Shown one piece after another: positions 57,728 through 64,000 of a DNA stretch of 64,000 nt. Within the stretch, counting starts at the first letter, position 1. Each line of letters starts with the position of its first letter. This stretch comes from Lucifuga dentata (taxonomy: Eukaryota > Chordata > Actinopteri > Ophidiiformes > Bythitidae), in assembly GCA_014773175.1 (NCBI GenBank), contig VXCM01003350.1:1-64000 (forward strand), given 5' to 3'. Below the pieces are notes generated by a model, which did not search any database, was not told where the DNA came from, and saw nothing but the letters and a program-made list of their open reading frames with translations. Both the position numbers and the translations under genes were made by a program.

Positions 57728-59729
57728 ACTGCAAGATATTCAGTCTGTTTTCCATCTCTTACAATTAGAACAGTCTGAAAAGTAGATTGGATGGTTGACA
57801 CATTAATATTACAACCATCTATTATGAGATAATAAGATGCCTTTGATTATTTCAAGAATCCAACCAATCTGAAGAATTTTTTACAAGCAAATTCGTCCGT
57901 TACCGAGTCCTGAAATTCTGATTAATAAGTGTAAAAAAAAAATAAAAATCTGCCAGCAAAAGTGAGAATATTTAACTCATTTCAAATACATATCAACTTG
58001 ATTTTGTAAAAATCAGTGTCCCATCTTGACATAAAACAGAATAAGGCAGATTGCTGCACTGCAATCAAGAAAATGACATGATTGTCATATGAACCATTTT
58101 TGATTGAGTCCTTCACACGCTGTAAACAATATTATCCTTGGAAAAAAAAGGACACAAGACAATAACTAACAGATAATGCAGTTTTAAGCATCTTTAACTT
58201 GAATTTCTGAGTTTTCACTGCTCTGGTGAAGCTACACAGACTTACCGAATTTCTACTGATTATGTTGTACTGTTGTCAGTTTATTATTTGTACACTTTGT
58301 ATTTTTTAATGAACAAATCTAATGTTATTTCACTGCAAAATTTTGGGCTCCAGTTGACCTTAAAGTGCACAGCATGGGCAGATAAATGTAGAAAACTGAA
58401 ATACAGCAGCCACTTACAGAAACACACACACACACAGGCATGCAGCAGTTACATGGGAGAGGCCAGCAAGCTCGTCGGTATCCGTTTGCGTGTCTGGTTT
58501 CGTCTGCTTTCATAAACTTGTGTGTGGGAGCCAAGGCGCGTTGCTGCCATGTGTTCGCCTCCATGCCACACATTAATGAGTGAAGCGATCGGGGGCTGGG
58601 AGGCCACGCAACTGTGTGTGAGTCACAGAAATGTTTAACCCAGCTAACCTGGCTCCAACTCGCGTTCCTCTGTGTGTTTACATGCGTTCCCACTGACAGC
58701 AGTGAACTCGGTAATTGAATTTTATTCTCCAGTTCAACACATGGGAAAAGACAGCTACTTTACCCACAAATATTTCTCTGTCTCCCCGACTGTCTTGTTT
58801 TGAATGAAGACAGTTTTTAATTTAAATTTGTTTTCAATTCTCTCACGTCTTTCTACAAACATGAGTCTTTGCTCCAAACTCTGAGACAGAATACGTGTTG
58901 TTTTCCTCAACTCCTCACCTTGTGTTTTTCCAGTGAAACTTGCCAAAAAAAAAAAAAAAAAAANAAAAAAAAAAAAAAAAAAAGGTTCTTAAACTTGCAT
59001 TAACTGATTTGATGTTAATCTTTAATAAAAATGACTATAATGTTAAACAGTCACCCAACTCTGCAGCTACTGAGCTTTAGCCAGTTTTAGCACATTGCTT
59101 GAGTTTTACAGCCTGAAAATACACAGTACAGGCAACAACTTTGAAGAACAAAATGTCCATCTTTTCTATTATGGACATTTGCCCTTTAGGGATAAATGCT
59201 GGCACCATTTCCACACACTAGGCTGAACTGAAGAGGCTCCATCAAAATTTTGGTCAATTGCACGTAACCTTGCAGATACATGATATAACACCAAACAAGC
59301 TCAAATAAACAACTGCATGCCACCTGTCCAATGAAAAACGCCTGACAGACAAAATCGAGATACTTTGCTAATTGTAGTCAGCGTTTCATCCATACCAAGA
59401 AAACCCACATATACAGTATGTTACATTACAATATCGCTTTTTTAATTGCTTGCTTTCAGATGGCTAAACAGGAAGATGGAGCGCATATTGAGCTAATACA
59501 ACTACATGCTAACCTTCAACATGTTCATCCGAAGACGTGACCTTTTCAAAGCATCTATTAGATTTGCTTGATTATGGCAGAAAAGTCAAATGGCCACCAC
59601 GAGGTGATTTTGCAATGGCTCCATATCTGAAAATGTTCAGGGCCCCAAACTGTACAAGTGTACCAATTTTCATGCTTTTATGAAAAGCTTGAAAATGAAA
59701 GTGAACATTACTTTCACATATCACCTGGA
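57152..59729. other. Intergenic, no gene recognised
   Basis: Contains the AG microsatellite at 57694, family E-like sequence at about 57780-58150, and a poly-A join (N at 58964). Confidence 0.4.
57694..57723 (+). repeat. (AG)n microsatellite
   Basis: About 15 AG units. Confidence 0.95.
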
Positions 59730-59785
59730 CTATATATTCAGTTTTCACTTAACATTACTGACAATCATTTCCCAAAGCATACTGT
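59730..59785 (-). mobile_element. Family A terminal-repeat fragment
   Basis: TATATTCAGTTTTCACTTAAC and ACTGACAATCATTTCCCAAAG-CATACTG match the reverse complement of a family A right end. It abuts the segment shared with 46672-46945. Confidence 0.6.
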
Positions 59786-59789
59786 TGCA

Positions 59790-60055
59790 TATTATCACTG
59801 AAAGAGTGGGTTAAAAATAGCAGCGGGTGAAGAGGGTTATTTAACTTGAGGTCCTTGAAAGCACCATATCATATTAGCGCAGCAGTGACACAGGTCAGTG
59901 AAGAAGAGGCAGAATGAATACAAAGGAATGCAGCAAATGAGGAGAAACATTAAAGTTTAACTACGTCCAATTACAGGGAAAGAAAAATAAAAAACAGGAC
60001 AAAAGAAAAGTCCTCCTTATTGATTTCTCTATATAAAAGCAAATCAGTATGTATC
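59790..60055 (+). repeat. Inverted partner of the segment 46672-46945
   Basis: GAGTGGGTTAAAAATAGCAGC, GTCCTTGAAAGCACCATATC, GCAGCAAATGAGGAGAAACAT and AAAGCAAATCAGTATGTATC match the reverse complement of 46672-46945. It directly adjoins family A copy A3, as its partner adjoins A4. Confidence 0.8.
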
Positions 60056-60059
60056 TTAA

Positions 60060-60647
60060 AGGACCATGCTGTCCATTTTGCATGTTTGAGCCTAATATAT
60101 ACAATTTTCATATGTTATGTTACTGACAGTCATTTCCCAAAGGATAAAACCGTATTTCAGCTTTCCTGATATTTTGCAAAATCTCTTAATCTATAAAAAT
60201 CAAATATTCAAGTGATACACCCACCTTAAAAATTGATGTTTCATCTGTTAATAGTTATGCAGCCTTATGAACTCCTTGGTCGTTCAAATTTTTTGATAAA
60301 CGCAGGTCTTCTTTTGGGACTAGTTCTTTGGGACAGTGGAGACATACATTCACTCTGTGCTTTTTATTGCACTTAAATGCTAAAACTATGTAACTTATAA
60401 AAAAAACCTAAATACACGTTTTGTTCATGATAATGGATTACCTATCCCAAGAACGTTTCAAGTATCAACAAGTTGATTTTAATAGCGTACCAGAATGAAC
60501 AGAAACCAATGGAGGTCTGGAAAGTAGGAAAAACATTTTTAATTCACCGTTCCAGTAGTATGTTTTGGGAAATGATTGTCAGTAATGTTACGTGTATGAA
60601 AATGGAATATATTAGGCTCAAACATGTAAAATGGGTGGTATGGTCCT
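60060..60647 (+). mobile_element. TTAA-MITE family A, full-length copy A3
   Basis: 588 bp flanked by TTAA at 60056-60059 and 60648-60651; starts AGGACCATGC and ends GGTGGTATGGTCCT. Nearly collinear with A1 and, inverted, with A4. Confidence 0.87.
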
Positions 60648-60651
60648 TTAA

Positions 60652-61108
60652 ATAGGTGTTACAACTACTAGAGTGGTGAAATTAATTAACCAGTTTATAT
60701 TATACAACTCAATTTTCAAGAATTTTCCGAATAACATAGATATATTAAGAAAAATGACATTGGACTGAGAATTTCACTGCACAAGATTGTTTTTTGTTTT
60801 TTACTTGTTTCAGAAATTAGGAGGACTCAATTACAATCAAAACTGACTTGATAAGATGGAGATCTACAGTACAAGTAAAGCAGCATGTTCCTTTGATGTA
60901 TTTGCTCTCTTCATAATCCTTATATAACTGACTCTCCCCAGAGGAGCGTATAGACGGACCAGTTGCAGATATCAGTATGTCAGAGCCACATGAACACATT
61001 CAGATCTTCTGCCGTGCACCTCCACATGCTGCACGACCACACAGCCAGAACCTCTGCAGTTCAGTGGGAAACGCTGATCAAATCCAGATGCCTCGCATGC
61101 ATGTAGAA

Positions 61109-61144
<36 letters not shown>

Positions 61145-61745
61145 ACACACACACACACACATCTGTGATGATGTACAGCGTTCCATAGGTCCAATTTTTC
61201 CATCACATTTCTCTTGTTATGTCTGCAGCCAGACCAGCGCAGAAAATGATCCGAAGCTGCATCCGGAACACAAATCTAGTCTTCAGGTCAACTCTTAATC
61301 ACTTTTGTAATTTTAATTGAGCGGCATCAGATGTTAGAGCATGAGATTTTCAAAACGGACTGTTCTAGATGTGTGTTTCAAGGGATTTTAACGACGCAGC
61401 TCCAGTTCTATAGGTTGACATAATGTATATTTTTAACATGTTGGCTCAGCAGAGCACTGCGTAACATTTTATTTTTTTCTACGGGAAGTGGTCCAGGGCC
61501 CCAGTGAGGTGCAGCCATGGAAAGTGTTTAGAACTGCCTGCTGGGAGCTTGTTAGCTGTAGACACTAATTACATGGCAGACAGCATATTAAAAGCCCTTA
61601 GAACTGCTGTGAAAATAATGGTTCAATGCTCAGATATAAAGAGACCACGCTCAAGTTGAGCCAAAATCTGCTTCTGCAGCTTCTGTCTTACTCACCAGCA
61701 AGTGGTTTGTATTTGCTGTCATTTTTTTTTTTTACCCTCTGAAGT
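60652..61745. other. Intergenic, no gene recognised
   Basis: Short family E-like sequence near 60700-60850, then unique DNA, then a CT/CA microsatellite. Confidence 0.4.
61110..61160 (+). repeat. Compound (CT)n(CA)n microsatellite
   Basis: CT units to about 61143 with one interruption, then CA units. Confidence 0.95.
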
Positions 61746-61749
61746 TTAA

Positions 61750-61960
61750 AGGACCATATTAGTGGTTTTGCATGTTTGAGCCCAAGAAAAAACTACCTGC
61801 ATACCCATCAAGTTACTGCCAGCCATTTTCCAAAACATAAAACCATATTTTAGTTTTCATGTTACTTTGCCAAATCCCCTAATCTATAAAAATCAAAATT
61901 TCAGGCAGTGACCCACCTGAAAGTCCAATGTTTCACCTGCAAAAACTTACAGTATGCAAG
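61750..61960 (+). mobile_element. TTAA-MITE family A, 3'-truncated copy A7
   Basis: TTAA at 61746-61749, starts AGGACCATATTAGTGG, and follows the family through AAAACCATATTTTAGTTTTC and CCAATGTTTCACCTGC, then is lost. Just before it is TTACCCTCTGAAGT, which resembles a piggyBac-like MITE end. Confidence 0.65.
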
Positions 61961-64000
61961 ATTGTGAAGACAAGGACATTTTACTTTCCCAATAGATTCT
62001 AGAAAATATGAAAATTATAAAAATTGATTCTAGAAAATTATTCCTCAGTCGTTCTGTGATGTGTTTAGGATGTGTCCATCACACTCGCTCTGTAAACAGT
62101 TGTTTTTGCTGTTACTGCAGAGTTTGTGTGAGGCATTAGACAAATGGTGTAACTTCTCCACAAATGCTCCTTCATTCTTGCTGCAGTTTGAATGTGAAGA
62201 AAGTTTTGGATTTCAGCTTTATCCTTTGATGTCTGTCATAAAACATTATATTACACCAACTGAAAGTAGAATGACTCAATCTGATTAACGTATTCCCGAT
62301 TTCATATTTTGCTCAGCAGCATCTCATTACGATTCAGCTTTTGTGAGGGTCATTTCGCTTGCATCCCCAAACAATTACATAATCAGCTCCTTTGTCTTTC
62401 ACATAATATATGACCACAGTAAACACATCCAGACTGATGGTCCCCTGATAGTCATTTAAACTGTTTGTTCTTGAATCCCAAAGTCAAGTTCTGTGCCAGT
62501 TGTAAGGAAAGAGACAAACTCTGCACCTGAAGTCCTTGTTATTTGCTACAGGAAAGTCTGCTCATGTTGACCTGTTTGTGTTAAGCTCCAGTACAGCCAT
62601 GAAGCCACATTCCGGGGAGTGGCTTGGTTTAATTTGGGACATTTATAAGCAAACCGATTGAGAACAGAAAGAGAACGGATGAGGGACACTGTATCCTGCC
62701 ATGCAAGTTGTATTTGTCACAGTGTTATTTCATGCTTCTGACTGGGATAATCTAGAAAAGTCTTTGATGTAGTGACCCAGAGTTTTCGTGGACTGTTATG
62801 GCTGGGTGGCCAAAGCTTCCCCGCGGGGAAAGTCTGTATGTAAACACAGTGAATCACAACCACACATTTGACCGTGAAACGTTCTCAGCACATTCTTAGA
62901 AATGTTGTCTTTGATGTGGCTCAGGTAAGAGATAAGACTTTCAAAGTGTGACATTTGGAGCTTCCGGTTACAGTGCAACTGTCAAATCCATGCAGGTGTG
63001 TTTTTGTGGCTGCATGTGTGAGTGGGTGTGTGTGGTGTCCAGTGGCTATGTGTGCAGGAACAGCTCTGGAATTCATGCCTCACCCGTAGGAATATGGGCT
63101 TAATTAGGTCCTTCTGATTTAGTCCACAGAGCTGCATGAGTCAGGAGCATTCAACCTTCAGATATCCAGCTTCCTGTCATTTTGACCCCAGATCCTTTCC
63201 TCTGCATGCAGGGTAGAATGCAAGTCATTGGATGGGTACAAATGGCTGATCACATTTAGCCCTTTTCAACTAAGAACCTTTCCTTTCCTCTCCTCCTTAA
63301 CTCAATATAAATATGAGTCGTTTTATAATTGATCACAGTTAAACTGCATCTCCATGCAGAGTTTAGTGGTTGCGGGTAGGTGATGACTGGACGATCCTGG
63401 GTACAAGGGATTAAACAGCCTAACTCTTTGGAGACTCCTGTGTGATTTATTGCACAACGTCTTTCCTTTGCACTGGGCCACCTCTATTGAAAGAGGAAAT
63501 TGTCAGATAGGAAATGACTGAATGGTGGTGAGAATCATGAAGGAACTGAAGGAAGGAATGAGTGAGGTGAACTGTGTGACAGTGGGCAGGCTGAAGTTCT
63601 GGTAATCACAATGTGTATATCGCTTTGGATAACAATGAAAATTTTAAAAATAATACATTTTTCATTTTTCTGGAGAGGACAGTCACTCACGGGTCTTAAA
63701 ATGTGGTTGAAACACAAAAACGAATGTCCTAAAAGAATTTTTTCCATGATTTAGTTCCTGAGTTTATTTCCTGAGCTTCCTTTGTTCCTTGGACCATTTT
63801 GTCAAAAATCTCTAATTGTGGTACAGCGTGTGCTGCAGAGGCCAGGGACCTGCTGACAGGACCGGGGTTGAGCAAAGTGCTCCTGGCTTCATCTGGCCCT
63901 GAGGCCTTTTCTCCTAACAGTTTCCTATGGCAACCCAACAAACCAACCTCAAAAATGATACAAGCCATTTGCCTCTCAGCAAAGCAAGTGCACAGAGACA
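61961..64000. other. Intergenic, no gene recognised
   Basis: Largely repeat-free by eye. Minus-strand frames at 63535-63747 and 63729-63968 have mixed composition but no domain I recognise. Confidence 0.4.

Larger units (their letters stand above)
7546..58964. other. Single-N joins in homopolymers or simple repeats (13 sites)
   Basis: Single Ns at 7546, 20943, 24698, 25257, 30193, 35602, 36434, 36572, 43758, 47017, 50918, 53024 and 58964. Each lies in or beside poly-T, poly-A or TTA. At 36572 the poly-T side meets a G run. Lengths at these sites are unreliable. Confidence 0.9.

Noticed and set aside
28014..64000. Search for map2k6, the expected next gene upstream of kcnj16
   Set aside because: No frame carrying kinase motifs or a recognisable MAP2K6 carboxyl end was seen, so it is either beyond the window or moved.
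1..64000. tRNA, rRNA and snoRNA genes
   Set aside because: No clear B-box, cloverleaf or rRNA core sequence was found by eye; a covariance-model search was not possible here.

Overview
The window is vertebrate nuclear DNA, almost certainly from a teleost fish. Two inwardly rectifying potassium channel genes are the only protein genes I can name. The rest is AT-rich, gene-poor sequence carrying fish-type repeats: an L2/CR1-like LINE, a SINE-like retroposon, hAT, PIF/Harbinger and TTAA-inserting MITEs, a solo LTR and many microsatellites.

Both genes are on the minus strand. kcnj16 (Kir5.1) is at 26668-28001 and kcnj2 (Kir2.1) lies 7.2 kb downstream at 18135-19418. This is the same order and orientation as KCNJ16-KCNJ2 on human 17q24.3. 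Each has its whole coding region in one exon just inside a 3' splice acceptor, so each has at least one upstream non-coding exon. For kcnj2 I can propose that exon (about 21974-22140) and a CCAAT / GC-box / TATTTAAAT promoter in front of it. Kir2.1 makes homotetrameric strong inward rectifiers. Kir5.1 is normally an obligate partner of Kir4.x subunits. The two are linked in the genome but are not known to form one functional unit.

The sequence has 19 isolated single Ns. Six separate two copies of the same 62-75 bp; the other 13 sit in homopolymers or a TTA repeat. These look like contig ends that overlap but were joined with one N instead of merged. One falls inside kcnj16 and splits its reading frame; the 64-bp repeat plus the N is 65 bp, which accounts exactly for the frame change, so the gene is probably intact.

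Layout: 1-3.6 kb, old MITE remnants; 3.85-5.3 kb, minus-strand LINE remnant; 5.7-6.2 kb, TTCA-type repeat; 6.6-7.1 kb, SINE-like element with an 18-bp target duplication; 10.6 kb, a 55-bp minisatellite; 11.3-12.9 kb, two unidentified minus-strand ORFs below a CpG-containing patch; 15.5-22.2 kb, kcnj2; 26.7-28 kb, kcnj16; 30.66-31.97 kb, hAT element with a perfect 8-bp target duplication; 32.8-35.1, 38.4-38.9, 46.1-46.7, 55.8-56.2, 60.1-60.6 and 61.7 kb, copies of one TTAA-inserting MITE family; 41.8-42.5 kb, PIF/Harbinger MITE; 56.6-57.1 kb, solo LTR with a 5-bp target duplication. I see no CRISPR array, rRNA, convincing tRNA or prokaryotic-type system. The notable material is the transposon biology, the assembly error pattern, and an aspartate at the rectification site of this Kir5.1.
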